Positions 1 through 12,183 of a stretch of DNA of 64,000 bases are shown piece after piece; within the stretch, counting starts at the first letter, position 1; every line of letters begins with the position of its first letter. The DNA lies in the NCBI GenBank assembly GCA_009829735.1, contig CM020618.1, positions 18,027,346 to 18,091,345 of the forward strand, in the 5' to 3' direction. The position numbers and the translations under genes are program-made. The notes under the pieces are model-generated. The model searched no databases and had not been told where the DNA came from. It saw only the letters and a list, made by a program, of their open reading frames with translations. The stretch is from Pyropia yezoensis. Taxonomy: Eukaryota > Rhodophyta > Bangiophyceae > Bangiales > Bangiaceae.

Positions 1-10
1 GAGACATCAA

Positions 11-1850
11 GTTGCCATCGAGAAGGGGGTGTTTCTCTCACCATGCCGTTCTCAAGTCCCACTACGCCACTTGCTCGCACTCACGCGCTCGCCAACACCC
101 TCAGCCCCCGCCCCCGAAAGTCACAAACCCCGCTCAACCGAACCCCATCCCTCACCAAGCTCCTCTCGCCAAGCATGCACAACACACGCCCACACTTCCC
201 TCAACAACCTGCACCACACACCTCACAACACCCAAACAAGAACAGTACACAGCTCAATAGAATGGAGGAAAAAACACCAACGCGCATTGCCCGGACCGTC
301 TCGGGCCCTCGCACGCAACGTGGCACTCACCCACCTTGTGCAACTTGCCCGTCTCCTGCCGCTTGCCCGCCTCCTGCCACTCGCCTGCCTCGTGCTGCTC
401 ACCTGACTGGTGTTGCACGCCAACCACGTGCTGCTCGCCCGCCTCGTGATGCTCGCCCGCCTCGTGATGCTCGCCCGCCTCGTGATGCTCGCCCGCCTCG
501 TGATGCTCGCCCACCTTGTGTCGCTCGCCCACCTTGTTCCGCTCCGACTTGAGCCGCTTGCCCGCCGCCTCGCGTCGCCAACGATGCCGCTGCCACACCG
601 CCCGCACCGCCCGCACCGCCCGCACCGCCCGCACCGCCCGCACCGCGTCTCAGCAACCGCTCTACCACCAACACCACCCCCTCGGACACTCCAACGACAC
701 AACCGCAACAAGACACCCACCCCCTCAGACGCTCCAACAGCTCAACAGGACGTCCTCCCCCTCGGGTCACTCCACCCCCCGGCTGGCCGCCCAGCCTCAT
801 GGACCGCCCTCCACCCCCCCAGCCGGCCCCCACCCCTCCTCCCCTCCGCACCAAACCTCATCCCCTGGCGGTCCCGCAGCCGCGCCCCCCCGACCAGCCT
901 CTTGTCCTCCGCCCTGACCAGTCTTATCTACCCGCTCCCCTCAACCCCTGGCAGCCTGATCTGCCCCACATCCCGGCCAGCCTCGCATCCCCACCCCCCC
1001 CCGGCTGGCCTCTCCGACCCCCCCCCCCGCGCCCACCCTCCTCTTCCTCGGCAGCCTCTACTGCCCTCTCCCGGCCAGCCTCTCTTACCACCACTCCCCG
1101 GCTGGCCTCCCGCTCATGTCATCCCGCACCAGTCCCCCAACACCCAAGCAGGCCGCCCCGCCGCCCCCGCCCACACGCCGTCACCAAGGCATGCGAGGTT
1201 CCCGACGGTACAGGGACAGCAGAGTGTGGTTTGTGGTGGTGGTAGTGTGGTGGTGGTGGTGGTGCGGTGGTGGTGGCAGTGCGGTGGTGGTGGCAGTGTG
1301 GTGGTGATGGTGTAGTGGTGGTGGGGCGGCGGTGTTGGGTGTGGGATGGGGTGGTCAGTCGGGGTGGGGGCGACCGGCTGTGGCAGTTAAATAGCGCCGC
1401 CGGCAGCCCGAGAGAAGTGCGTCGCGGTCGTGCGCATGGTGGCGGCGGTGTCCTTCCCCCCCGCGAGCACCCCCCCCCCCCCCCTACGGCGACGCGCACG
1501 CACCGGAAGTGTACAAACGCCACCGCTGTCGAGCGGTCAACAACGGGGGGGGGGTGCGATGGCGGCAGGGGGCAGCCCGCCCGTGGGAGCCCGTCGGCTG
1601 CCCTTGGCCGCCGCTCTCCACCGTCATTGCGGCGTGCCGGTGGGGGGACCCGCGCGCGCGCCCGCGGGAGCAAGTGGGGAGGCCGCGCGTGCGCCCGACG
1701 CCGCCGCTTGTGCGACATTTGGCATCCGCTTGGGCGCGCGCGGGGGTGCTGCGGCGCAGACCAGAGCCGTCGTTGCCGTCCGCCGGCGCCGCTTGGCGGC
1801 GGGGTACAAGACGGGGCAGTGCCTGAGGGGATGGGGGAGAGCTGGATGCC
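11..1850 (+). repeat. left arm of a ~1.84-kb inverted repeat
   Basis: This segment recurs in reverse complement at 3950-5791. The pairing starts at GTTGCCATCGAG (position 11) and ends near GAGCTGGATG (about 1850). The outer few hundred bases are visibly more diverged than the inner part, which is nearly identical. Inside are an 18-bp direct repeat, a run of CGCACCGCC units (about 598-645) and a GGT/GTG-rich tract (about 1222-1330). Open frames in the arm are low-complexity Pro/Arg/Leu strings produced by these repeats, and I see no protein domain. The arm begins 10 bases from the window edge, so its true outer end may lie outside. Confidence 0.85.
426..545 (+). repeat. 18-bp tandem repeat in left inverted arm
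   Basis: The unit CTCGTGATGCTCGCCCGC is repeated about four times nearly perfectly, with degenerate copies on both sides. The mirror block lies at about 5245-5375 in the right arm. Confidence 0.85.
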
Positions 1851-3949
1851 TGCGTGGGGTCAGTTCCGAATCGAGAGAGGGCATTAGGGAGGCCGCCTGA
1901 GAAGGCCCTGGGCGCGCTTGTCCTTGAATATGATCTGCGTGCGCCCCAGACAGTGGGACGGGAGAACCGCTTGGGAGTGTACCCCTCTCCCGCCCACTTC
2001 CTCCCCCCCGCCCTTGCAACCGTTTTTGCCCGCGCCACCCACATGGGGGTAGTCCACAAGGGCCCTTGCCGCCGGCCTGCCTTCCCCGACGGCGGCGTCG
2101 CTCAACCGGTAACGCAGCAGCTGTGAGAAGGGCCCGCTCCTCGTCGCCTGCGCGGCGGCAGCTTCTCAGCCGGCGGCGACGCTCTGCGCCCAATGTTTTC
2201 CCCCAGTCTTTCCCGGGGGACACTGGGGAACAATGTTGGTCGAAGCGGGAGATAGCATCGCCGGGGGGGGGGGGGCATGAGCAACGTCGCTTCCCGTCCC
2301 CCCCAGAGGGTCGGGCAAACGGCGTTGGCCAGCGAGGGAGATTGCACTGCCGGGGAGGGCGGGGGGAGGGGGCAGGCTGCTCTGTTGATCCACCCTGGCT
2401 TCTCGCCATTGCCGCTTGGCATTGCTGGCCGCTAAACCACCCTGCAGCCGTCGATACATAGCGACGCGCGCACGGGGGGATGCAGAAACACAAAGATGCA
2501 TGGCAGCAGAAAGTCTGTTGGATCCTCCCCCCCCTCTGCCAGTGCCGAAGCGTCCATGTGAGCCTCGAGTGTTGGTAGCACTGAGAGGACTACAGCGTGG
2601 ATGTCCAGCCCGCCGCCCCCACGGCGTGACAGATGCTTTCTGCATGTATCTTTGCACACAGGAACCCGCGCCGCGACACCTTGCACGAGTGGGATGGATG
2701 GCGCCGCGGGCTGGAACCGTTCAGAGGCGCTGACGAGACTCCCCACGCGCCCAGGAGATGCATGCACCCCCTTGCACGTTGAATGCGCTGTCACTTTTGA
2801 AAAAAGATCTTCAGCGCTTCCGACCGTGGATCCTGTCTTGGGGGGCTATGGCCGGTTGGGGAAGCGCCCCACGTGTAGGGGCGCGGGCGGCCCACCCCCG
2901 CCGTCCTTTCAAATCCGCTCGGCTGTGCGTCAGCGTGTTGGGTGGTCGGACTTGGAACGGCTATTGACTGTCTCTCGCAATTGTCGTTGTTCGATCCGCG
3001 GGTGCCCTCCCCTGCTGCCCACCCGCTCATTGGACGAGACGGACCAGAGGGTCCGACAAAGGGGGGGTCTGGCACCCCCCCACCACCCCCCCTCAGATCT
3101 GTTGGACCACGCGGGCCCGCCCTCCCCGCCCCCCCCCCCGTCACTCGGCAGCCGGTGACACCAGAGTGCCGGCGACCCTGGCGGCTCGCCACCCCCGACC
3201 AGCTAAAGCCAGGACGGGTGCCAGCGGGTCAACGCGGGTCCGCTGCGGCCGCCCCCACCCCCTCCCCCAGTCACGCCCCTGGCCGGCAACCGCAACGGGC
3301 AGGCATTCCCGCCATTTCCACTGTGAGCCAGCCGGGCCGGTGGGGGGCTGCGCACAGCGCACAGACGACGGCGGGGCGGAGCCCGCCCATGATCGGTCGG
3401 CACAGACGCGGGAAATCGTCGTCCCCCTCCTCCCCACGCCCGCAGCCGCCCCCATTTTCGCGGGACGCTCGTCGGTCACGTCGCCCTGGCACCGACTCCA
3501 CCCTCTTCCCTCTCTTTCCACTGCAAAAGGGGGTGTCGGTGTGCCGGTGACAGACCCTTGGGCGGGCGCCCCCCCCTCCTTGATTGCATTGGTGGGGGGG
3601 GACTCTACCGCGTGCCCGTCTCACCACCCCCGCGGAGCGTGGGGATGGCCAAACGAGTACGCCGCCACCTCAACGCACTGCTATGACGTGAGGTATGTCG
3701 GAGGGGCGGGGAGGGAGGGGGTGGCGGGTGGCGTGGCGAGGGGGCGGATGGGGGGGGGGTGGGTGGGCGCGGGAGCGGGGCTCTTGTGGGTCCGTGCCAA
3801 GCAGCACCCGAGGCTTCGCCCGAGTCTCCAATACTCAAGTCTGGGGCGCTCGAGGACAACCACAGTGCGGTTACGCAAGCGCGCCTGCGGTCTGTTGAGG
3901 CGGCCTACCTGACGCCATCCCCCGATTTCAACCATCATCTCTGCAGCCA
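1851..3949. other. spacer between the inverted arms; no gene recognised
   Basis: About 2.1 kb of GC-rich sequence with several poly-C/poly-G runs. Many short open frames exist on both strands, as expected from base composition, but none shows a domain, plausible exon structure or normal composition. If the arms are terminal inverted repeats of a transposon, this would be its interior, and no transposase is visible in it. Confidence 0.5.
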
Positions 3950-5791
3950 TCCAACTCTCCCTCATCCCCTCAGGCACTGCCCCGTCTTGTACCCCGCCGC
4001 CAAGCGGCGCCGGCGGACGGCAACGACGGCTCTGGTCTGCGCCGCAGCACCCCCGCGCGCGCCCAAGCGGATGCCAAATGTCGCACAAGCGGCGGCGTCG
4101 GGCGCACGCGCGGCCTCCCCACTTGCTCCCGCGGGCGCGCGCGCGGGTCCCCCCACCGGCACGCCGCAATGACGGTGGAGAGCGGCGGCCAAGGGCAGCC
4201 GACGGGCTCCCACGGGCGGGCTGCCCCCTGCCGCCATCGCACCCCCCCCCCGTTGTTGACCGCTCGACAGCGGTGGCGTTTGTACACTTCCGGTGCGTGC
4301 GCGTCGCCGTAGGGGGGGGGGGGGGGTGCTCGCGGGGGGGAAGGACACCGCCGCCACCATGCGCACGACCGCGACGCACTTCTCTCGGGCTGCCGGCGGC
4401 GCTATTTAACTGCCACAGCCGGTCGCCCCCACCCCGACTGACCACCCCATCCCACACCCAACACCGCCGCCCCACCACCACTACACCATCACCACCACAC
4501 TGCCACCACCACCGCACTGCCACCACCACCGCACCACCACCACCACCACACTACCACCACCACAAACCACACTCTGCTGTCCCTGTACCGTCGGGAACCT
4601 CGCATGCCTTGGTGACGGCGTGTGGGCGGGGGCGGCGGGGCGGCCTGCTTGGGTGTTGGGGGACTGGTGCGGGATGACATGAGCGGGAGGCCAGCCGGGG
4701 AGTGGTGGTAAGAGAGGCTGGCCGGGAGAGGGCAGTAGAGGCTGCCGAGGAAGAGGGGGGTGGGCGGGGGGGGGGGGGTGGGAGAGGCCAGCCGGGGGGG
4801 GGGTGGGGATGCGAGGCTGGCCGGGATGTGGGGCAGATCAGGCTGCCAGGGGTTGAGGGGAGCGGGTAGATAAGACTGGTCAGGGCGGAGGACAAGAGGC
4901 TGGTCGGGGGGGCGCGGCTGCGGGACCGCCAGGGGATGAGGTTTGGTGCGGAGGGGAGGAGGGGTGGGGGCCGGCTGGGGGGGTGGAGGGCGGTCCATGA
5001 GGCTGGGCGGCCAGCCGGGGGGTGGAGTGACCCGAGGGGGAGGACGTCCTGTTGAGCTGTTGGAGCGTCTGAGGGGGTGGGTGTCTTGTTGCGGTTGTGT
5101 CGTTGGAGTGTCCGAGGGGGTGGCGTTGGTGGTGGAGCGGTTGCTGAGACGCGGTGCGGGCGGTGCGGGCGGTGCGGGCGGTGCGGACGGTGCGGGAGGT
5201 ATGGCAGCGGCATCGTTGGCGACGCGAGGCGGCGGGCAAGCGGCTCAAGTCGGAGCGGAACAAGGTGGGCGAGCGACACAAGGTGGGCGAGCATCACGAG
5301 GCGGGCGAGCATCACGAGGCGGGCGAGCATCACGAGGCGGGCGAGCATCACGAGGCGGGCGAGCAGCACGTGGTTGGCGTGCAACACCAGTCAGGTGAGC
5401 AGCACGAGGCAGGTGAGTGGCAGGAGGCGGGCAAGCGGCAGGAGACGGGCAAGTTGCACAAGATGGGGGAGCGCCACGCCGCGGGCGAGGGCCCGAGGCG
5501 GTCCGGGCGATGCGCGGTGGTTTTTTGTTTGTTCTTTTTTTTCTTTTGATTTGCGTGCTGTTCTTGTCTGCGTGTTGGGGGGCGCGTGGTACTGGTTGTT
5601 GTGGGCAGTGTGGTCGTGTGTTGTGCTTGCTTGGCGAGGGGAACTTCGTGAGGGATGGGGAGCGGGTGTGCGGGGTTTGTGAATCTTTGGGCGAGGGGTG
5701 AGGGTGTTGGCGAGCGCCTGAGTGCGAGTTGATGGTGTTGTGGGCTTTGGGAACGCCATAGTGAGATGAGCACCTCCTCCTCGATGGCAAC
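3950..5791 (-). repeat. right arm of the ~1.84-kb inverted repeat
   Basis: Reverse complement of 11-1850, ending in CTCGATGGCAAC at 5791. It carries the same 18-bp repeats and trinucleotide tract, with some length differences in homopolymers and in the proline-rich block near 4740-4800. The ten bases outside each arm (1-10 and 5792-5801) do not match each other, so no target-site duplication is visible. Confidence 0.85.
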
Positions 5792-6491
5792 CGTGAAGAA
5801 TGTATGTGGGCGAGGTGACGCTTTGGCAGACACATCGGGGCGACGGGCCGCCAATGTTGCGTCAGCCAGAGAGAGGGTCAGGGATGGGAACCAGTCAGGG
5901 TATCAGATTGAAGGGCGATGGGGAGCTCCCTGGGCCCGCGCGAAATTGCACCATCACCCTAAAGGCACGCAGTACGGCGCTCAACGTACAGCTCCGGTTA
6001 CAATCGACCGCCATGCCCACCCCTTGCACCTGGGCCGCCGCCGCACAGAGCAGCCCCCTCCTCTCTCTCCTATTGACACCGAGGGCGAGAGGGGCAGTCA
6101 CAGCAGTCCACTCACGGCGGCTGTTTGACCGCTGCCCCTCTTGGCGTGCCCAGCGCAACCTGCAGCACGGCCACGTGGACGCGTGTCCAGGCTGGCGTGG
6201 CCACCATCCACGCCATGGGTCCCCCCGTTTGCTGTGGCTCGCTATTGCCGAACTCAGGGAGCTGCAGGTCTACAGCGAGCGCAGCCCCTTGTCCTTCAAC
6301 TCCGCCACAACTCTTTACAAAGACCCCGCTACCCCCGCTACCGACATCAAGCAGCCCCGCGTTCCCCACTACGTCGGCATCGTCTAAAGCCCCTCCCTCC
6401 CGAACCCTACTGTAAGTCCGAGCACGTTTGCCACCCCGCCCCCCTTTCTCTCATGTTCGACTGTCCACTTCGCTCCCCATTGACCAGACGC
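5792..6491. other. intergenic; no feature recognised
   Basis: About 700 bases between the inverted repeat and the stop codon of the DUF4336 gene. The part next to 6491 is presumably that gene's 3' untranslated region. I see no gene here. Confidence 0.4.
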
Positions 6492-7577
6492 TCACAGGAA
6501 CGGGAACCACTCGCGCAGTGCCGCCTGCACGTTGCCCTCCACGACCGTCCCGTGCGCCATGACCATCCGCTTGGAATCCCACGCAGCGATGCGGCGGACC
6601 TGCTCGCGGAACGCGGCCTTGTCCTTGGCCAACACCGTCCGGGTGGCCAGCCGAACGGGCCCCCGGAAGACGGCGCCCATGAGGCGGGTGCCAACGCTGA
6701 CGCCGTCGGCCTTGCCGCCAATACGCATCAGCAGGTCGGTGAGGAGGAGGGTGCCCGACGGGCGGTGAAAGAAGGCAACCTCGGAGAAGGCGGGCACGGA
6801 CGACACGTAGACCTGGTCAAAGTCGGCAGCCAGGTCGGTGGGCGGGGTGTCGCCCAGCTCGGCCGACAGGGGGATGGAGGGGCACTTGGCGGCCAGGCCG
6901 GGGGGCGCCAGGCCGGTCGCGTTGGGGTAGGCGGCCAGCCACTGGGCGACGTAGCCGTGGTGGGCCATGCTCGCCGAGACCACGTGCGAGACTGGGCCAA
7001 GCGCGGCAAGCGCGGCGGCGAGGTCTTCCGTCAGCAGCAGTGGGTTGTGCACAAACAGGGTGCCAGAGGAGAGCTTGATGACGGTGGTCTTTCCGCCGAT
7101 ATCAGGCGCAGACGGAGCTGCACGGCGAAAGAGAGAAGGCGGGGGGGTGAAGGGAACGTGCCAGTTGACAAACAACACCAACACGGCACCACGCAAGGGT
7201 CAAAGGGTGTTAGCAGGTGCCGTTTCAGAAGGGGAGCGCCATAGTCGTCGGCGGCCAGGTTCCCGATATGCTCCCTCCACAAGCATGCCACCACATGGAG
7301 GCCACCCAGCCACCACCCAGCAGAGCGACGACGGGGACCACACCCCCCCCTCTGGAGTACCCCCCCCCACACCCCTCCCGCCCTTCCGCTCCCCCTCCCC
7401 GCCACCCCATCTATAAAAAAAAAAAAGCGGAACGTACCAGGCATAAAGGCGCGCTCCGCCACCCACACCCGCTCTGCGAGCGGCCGCAGCACCTGGCCCG
7501 TCGGGTTGGACCACCCCTGCTGGTTGGTGCAGCGGAACTTGACGTCTGGGCCGGGGGGCACCTTGCCCGGCGGGGGG

Positions 7578-7610
<33 letters not shown>

Positions 7611-7705
7611 ATGACTGGCACAGAGGGGGAGGGGAGAGGGGGGGCGGAGAGGAGGCTGCCGAGCAGCGAGAGGTCGCGGGTGCCGGCCGCGGGGAGCGTG
7701 GACAT
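6492..7705 (-). CDS. DUF4336 family protein (metallo-beta-lactamase-like fold), two exons
   Basis: Exon 1 runs 7705-7438 and exon 2 runs 7117-6492. The intron (7437-7118, 320 bp) has donor GTACGTT and acceptor GTGCAG, and the phase-1 junction joins in frame to give a 297-residue protein. The core starts with a tryptophan-containing segment (QQGWSNPTGQVLRPLAERVW), then GGKTTVIKLSSGTLFVHNPL, a segment with HHGYVAQWLAAYPNATG, and a C-terminal WDSKRMVMAHG. This order is that of DUF4336 proteins of cyanobacteria, algae and plants, a family related to metallo-beta-lactamases with no settled function. The first 60 or so residues are low-complexity (an Ala-Thr run from a GTCGCC microsatellite) and could be a targeting peptide. 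The ATG at 7705 is chosen because it follows low-complexity sequence, but the frame stays open upstream to 8023 and a longer form is possible. A poly-T tract (poly-A on the plus strand) lies early in the intron. Confidence 0.75.
7118..7437 (-). other. spliceosomal intron of the DUF4336 gene
   Basis: The donor GTACGTT begins at 7437 and the acceptor CAG ends at 7118 (minus strand). Removing it joins the two conserved halves of the domain in frame, which is the main support. Confidence 0.75.
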
Positions 7706-8244
7706 CCGAGGAGGGCGGGGAGGATGACGGGAAGGCGCGGAGGACGGCAGTCGTGTCACCGGGTTGGGGTTGAGGTGGGAGAGGAGGCGGTCGATGGTGG
7801 GGGAGGCAGCGTCCGTACCGCCCCTCCCGCCCGCCGGGGGGGGGGGGACATCAAGTAGAGGGGCAGGGCCGCCCGTGGTCGGCACCCGCGCCCGTCCCCC
7901 CCTGGCCGCGCCGCCGGCGCGCAGAGGCGCCTCGCACCCGCCCCCGCGCCGCCATGGTCGCAACAGCAGCAGGACACAGGGCACGGTGTTTCTACTCCCC
8001 CGTCCATTGGCCTTCCATTGCAAGGGGGGGGGGGGGCAGGTGGCACCGCCGTTGGCCGCCCCCCCGGGCGTCTCGCTCTCGGTGAACTGGGGCCGGTCTC
8101 AGCCAGAGGCAGCGTCGGCCCCCCTGCCTTGCTGCAGGGCGGGAGGGGGTTCGCTGGGCCAACCGGCGCCTTCCATACCCCGCCCCATGGGTGGCTGTCG
8201 GCCGCTGTCGCCCGGATCACTCATTGTCACGCGTGAGGTCGTCC
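7706..8244. other. intergenic upstream of the DUF4336 gene
   Basis: Presumed promoter and 5' leader of the minus-strand DUF4336 gene. Open frames here are composition-driven, and I recognise no further gene. Confidence 0.35.
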
Positions 8245-8475
8245 ATGTACAAACAGTACTGTACATACTGTACCGTATACACCGTACCGTACAACTATAG
8301 TACGTACACAGCCACGACTTTTCGTACAGCGCGCTATCCATACGGACCCCGGACGAGTGGCCGCTGGAACACGCCCCCCCACCATGTGCTCGCCCTGCCA
8401 TCTCGAAACGACACGATGGGGCTGTACTGTACGTACAGTATAGTACAGCGTGTGTATGTACAGTACATACATGCA
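8245..8475. repeat. GTAC-rich palindromic cluster, possible small foldback element
   Basis: Two blocks (about 8245-8311 and 8420-8475) are dense in GTAC palindromes. GTACTGTACATAC in the left block has its exact reverse complement GTATGTACAGTAC in the right block, about 190 bp away. The sequence between is ordinary. The arrangement would fit a short foldback or MITE-like element, but no target duplication was established. Confidence 0.45.
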
Positions 8476-9399
8476 ATGCACACAGGGCAGACGCGGACCG
8501 TGGTGGCGGCGGCGCGGCCCGTCACCCGCGCCGGGGCGGGGAGGGCTGGCGCGTGAACGACGGATGCGTTGGCAAGCCAGCCACCTCGCTCCTTTTATCT
8601 CTTCTTGCTCCCCCCACGCAGCAGGCACACGTTCAAACCCAATGGGGCTGGTGGCAAAGCCGTGAGTACCTGTATTTCTTCTGGTGCGCAGACCTGCCCG
8701 CTCCCCCGGGCGCCGGCAGGTTCTACCTGCCGCCGCGGGTGCTGCGGCGGCGCGTGCAGCGGCGACTACGCAAAAAGGGGGGCGGAGTAGGAGGGAGACG
8801 GCCCACGCCGCCAGCCCGCCAACGTCTCCCCGCCGCCGCGGTGGTCACTATTCAGGGCGGCAAAGAGCAAAGGCGGAGGGCCGGCCGGCCGGTCGCACCC
8901 CACCGCCAGCGGGGCGGCCTCCGCCGGCGCGGCTCAGTCCCAGGTGGGGGAGGAGAGCGCAGCGGCGGTGCCACCGCCGCATGGGAGGAGAGGAGGGGAG
9001 CCCAGCGGTGGTGCCGCCACCACCGCTGCTGCTGCTGCCGCCAGCTGCCTGCCGCCACGGCCGCCGCCGCACAACGGCCAACGAGGATGGCGGCTCGTGA
9101 AAGGAGGGCGACGGGCGAGTGGCGCGACGGGCGCGCTTGCTCTGCGGGTGGGGCAGGTAGGTCCGCCGCCCCGCCCCAACGTCCGCCCCCCCCCCCCCCC
9201 CCCCCCAGCGCCCGCCCCCCTCTGCTCGGCCAACGGCGGCGCTCAGCGCTTGAGCGCCCGCCAGCCCGACCCCCCCCCCCCCGGCCCGACGCGGCGCGGA
9301 GGTCCCGCACCTCTGCGCGGAGGTCGCCCCGCGAAAAGGCGCGCAGCGTCCGCCGCAACCGGCGGCCGGTGCGGAGCGCAACGCCCTCCCCCCCCCCCT

Positions 9400-12150
9400 C
9401 CCCCAGCGCCCCCCCCACCGGGGCGAGTCGTCGTCGCCGCCGTCGCCGCCGAGCCCCCCCCCCCCCGCCCCCCCGCCGGCGCCCCCCCCGCGCCCCCCCC
9501 GTGCCCACAGGGCGCGGCCGAGCAGCAGCCCCGGCGGGAGGCAGCACGCGGCCACCGCCAGCGTCAGCAGCCCCCACGCATAGTGCAGCCAGGAGCGCAG
9601 CCACGAGGCGGGCGGCAGCCGCACCGTCACCCACGGGGTGTAGACCACCACCAGGGGGGGGATGACGTCGCCGTCCCCAGCGGCGATGCCACCACCACCA
9701 CCACCACCGCCGCCGCTGCCGCCGCGACCGCCGGCGGCGACCGCGGCGTAACCGCCAATGGTACGGGCGGCGACGAGGTGCGTCATGGGGGGGAGGGGCG
9801 GAGGGGGGGCCCCTGGGGGGAGGGGAGGGCGGCGCGGCGCCGCCCCCGCGACCACCACCCCCGCCGTTGCGGGGGTATGGGGAGGGGTCCACGGCACCTC
9901 GTGTGCCACCCGGTGCGGCAGCACGCCCGCAGCCACCGCCGTCCCCGCCGCCGCCGCCGGGCCGGCCGCGTCCTTGGCCGACGGGCGGACCACCCCCGCA
10001 GCCGCCGCTGCCGCCGACGCCGTGTCGGCCGAGGCGGCGGCGGCGGCCGCGGCGGGGCCGCTCCCGTTGGCCGCCGCCGCCGCGGCGCCCCAGTCGAGCG
10101 CCCCAAACGCATCGGGCCCGAGCCCCCCCCCCCCCCCCCCCCCCCCCCGTCCATCACCACCGCCGCGCGGACGCGGAGGACCCCCCCCCGGGCGCGCGCG
10201 CGGCCACTGAGCAGCGGAAACAGGCGGAGGCTGTCGCGGAATGCCCAGCGGAGGCTCGCCGCGCGGGTGCCCCCGCCGAGGAGCACCCCGCCGGCGGCGG
10301 CGTAGCGCGACGCGTACCCGTCCACGCCGTCGTGGGGGGCCCACATGCCACCGCCCGCCCGGACGGGGGTGACCAGCCGCTGCGGACGGCCGTCGCCGTC
10401 GCCGTCGCCGTCTCCGTCGCCGTCGCCGTCGGCACCGTCGCCGTCGCCGTCGCTGGCGCTGACACGGCCACCGTCACGGGAGGCGGCGACCAGGGAGCCC
10501 AGCCGCCGCCACTCCCCCCCCCCCGCGGCCGCGGCGGCCACCCCTCTACCGAGACGGCGGCCGCCCCTCCCCGCCGCCGGGTGGACGTCCACCTCGAGGC
10601 GCGTCGCGGCCACCCGCACCCCCCCCCCCGCCGACCAGCGGCCGGTCAGGCGGCCGGTGCGCGACAGCGCCACCCCCCCCTCGGGCCCGTCGTCGGGGTC
10701 GTCGGGCACAAAAAAGGCGTAGGGAGCGGTCGCGTCGAGGGCGAGCAGCGCCATCCGCACGTTGCGGGGGATGAGCCCGTCGGTGGGGCCGCCGTACAAG
10801 CCGGAAGGGGCGCCCAGCGCGAGGCTCGCCGGCACCCGTCGCGGGGGCGGCGAGGCGGGGGGCGCGCCCGCCAACCCACCGCCGCCGCCGCCGCCGCCGC
10901 TGCTGCCGCTGCTGCTGCTGCCGCCGCCGCCGCCGGGGGTGGCGGCGGCCACCCGGCGTGGAGTGCCAATCACAAACACCGCCGCCCGGTGGGAGGCGTT
11001 GCCATACGTACTCGCGGCGGCAACGTCAAAGCCCGCCGCCGTGGCGGCAGGTCGCGGCGCGCACAGTGGCCCGCCACCGCCGCCGCCGTCGCCGCCCGCC
11101 GCGGCGGCCGACGCCACCGACGCGCCGTACGCCCAGTCTGCAAGCCCCCCCCGGGTGGCGGTGAGCGGGTAGGCCGACCCCGCGGGGGGCGGGGGCGCCC
11201 CCGGCGGGGCGGTGCCGCCCGCGTCGGCCTCATCGTCGGCGAGCGGGGGCAGCGCGTTGAGGGGCGCCGCCACGGGCGACCGCCCCCGGACGGGGCCACC
11301 AAAGGTGGCCATCAACGCCGCGATGGATGACACCGCCGCGTGGTCGGGCGACACCGCCGCCGACGCCGCGCAGGGGGGGGGGGGGGTGGGGGGGGGGGGG
11401 GGGGAGGGGGGGGAGGCCGGACCACCCCCGCAGACGCCCCCAGCGGGACGGTAGCAGCGGCGGCGGCGACGGCGGCAGCGGCGGCCGTAACGCCAGCGGC
11501 GGGTGGGGAGAGGAAGCGCGTGGTGGGGGGCCCCAGCCGGCCGGCCGCGGCAGCCGGCGGCGGCGGCGCGGCGGCTCGCCCCGGCGACGGCGCGGCAGCG
11601 TCGCGACGGCCCCCCGTCGCCGCCGACGCTGCGGCACCACCCGATGAGGCGGCCGCCGCCCGCACGGACGGGGCCACCCCCGCCGTGGTGGCGCCGCGCA
11701 GCGGCCGTGCCGTCCCCGTGGCCGGGTCTGGCGACGCCACCGTGGCGGGACGGCCCACGGCCACGGCTGGCCGAGATGGCCGCGACGGCGGCGACGGCGG
11801 CGGCGACAGCGGCGGCGGCGGCGACAGCGGCGGCGGCGGCAATCGCGGCGGTGGCGGTAGGGGTGGCGATGGCGGTGGCAGCGACGGCGGCTCCCCCCCC
11901 CCCCCCCTTCCTCCACCCCCAGCAGCCGCCGCCGTCCCCTGTCGGGCCCCGCCCCCGTCGCGGCGGCGGCGCCAGCCGCCGCGTCGGCCACCACCCCACA
12001 GTGGGCGGCGTCCCCCCACGGGTAGGCCACCACCTCCCCCGCCCCGTGAAACACCACGACGGTCATAAACAGGTGGCGCTGGAAGAGGGCGTTGAGCAGC
12101 CGCGACGCACGGCCACGAAAGCAGCCGGGGGAGGTCGCGGCGCCACCACC

Positions 12151-12183
<33 letters not shown>

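Noticed and set aside
410-1315. long plus-strand frame with repeated LARLVM units, mirrored at 4551-5387
   Set aside because: Produced by the 18-bp tandem repeat and proline-rich low-complexity DNA in the inverted arms; no domain, and other frames are equally open.
11-5791. target-site duplication for the long inverted repeat
   Set aside because: Bases 1-10 and 5792-5801 share no direct repeat.
8553-10305. long plus-strand Pro/Arg-rich frames opposite the M14-like gene
   Set aside because: Antisense shadows of a GC-rich gene; their composition is what reverse-complemented Gly/Ala codons give.
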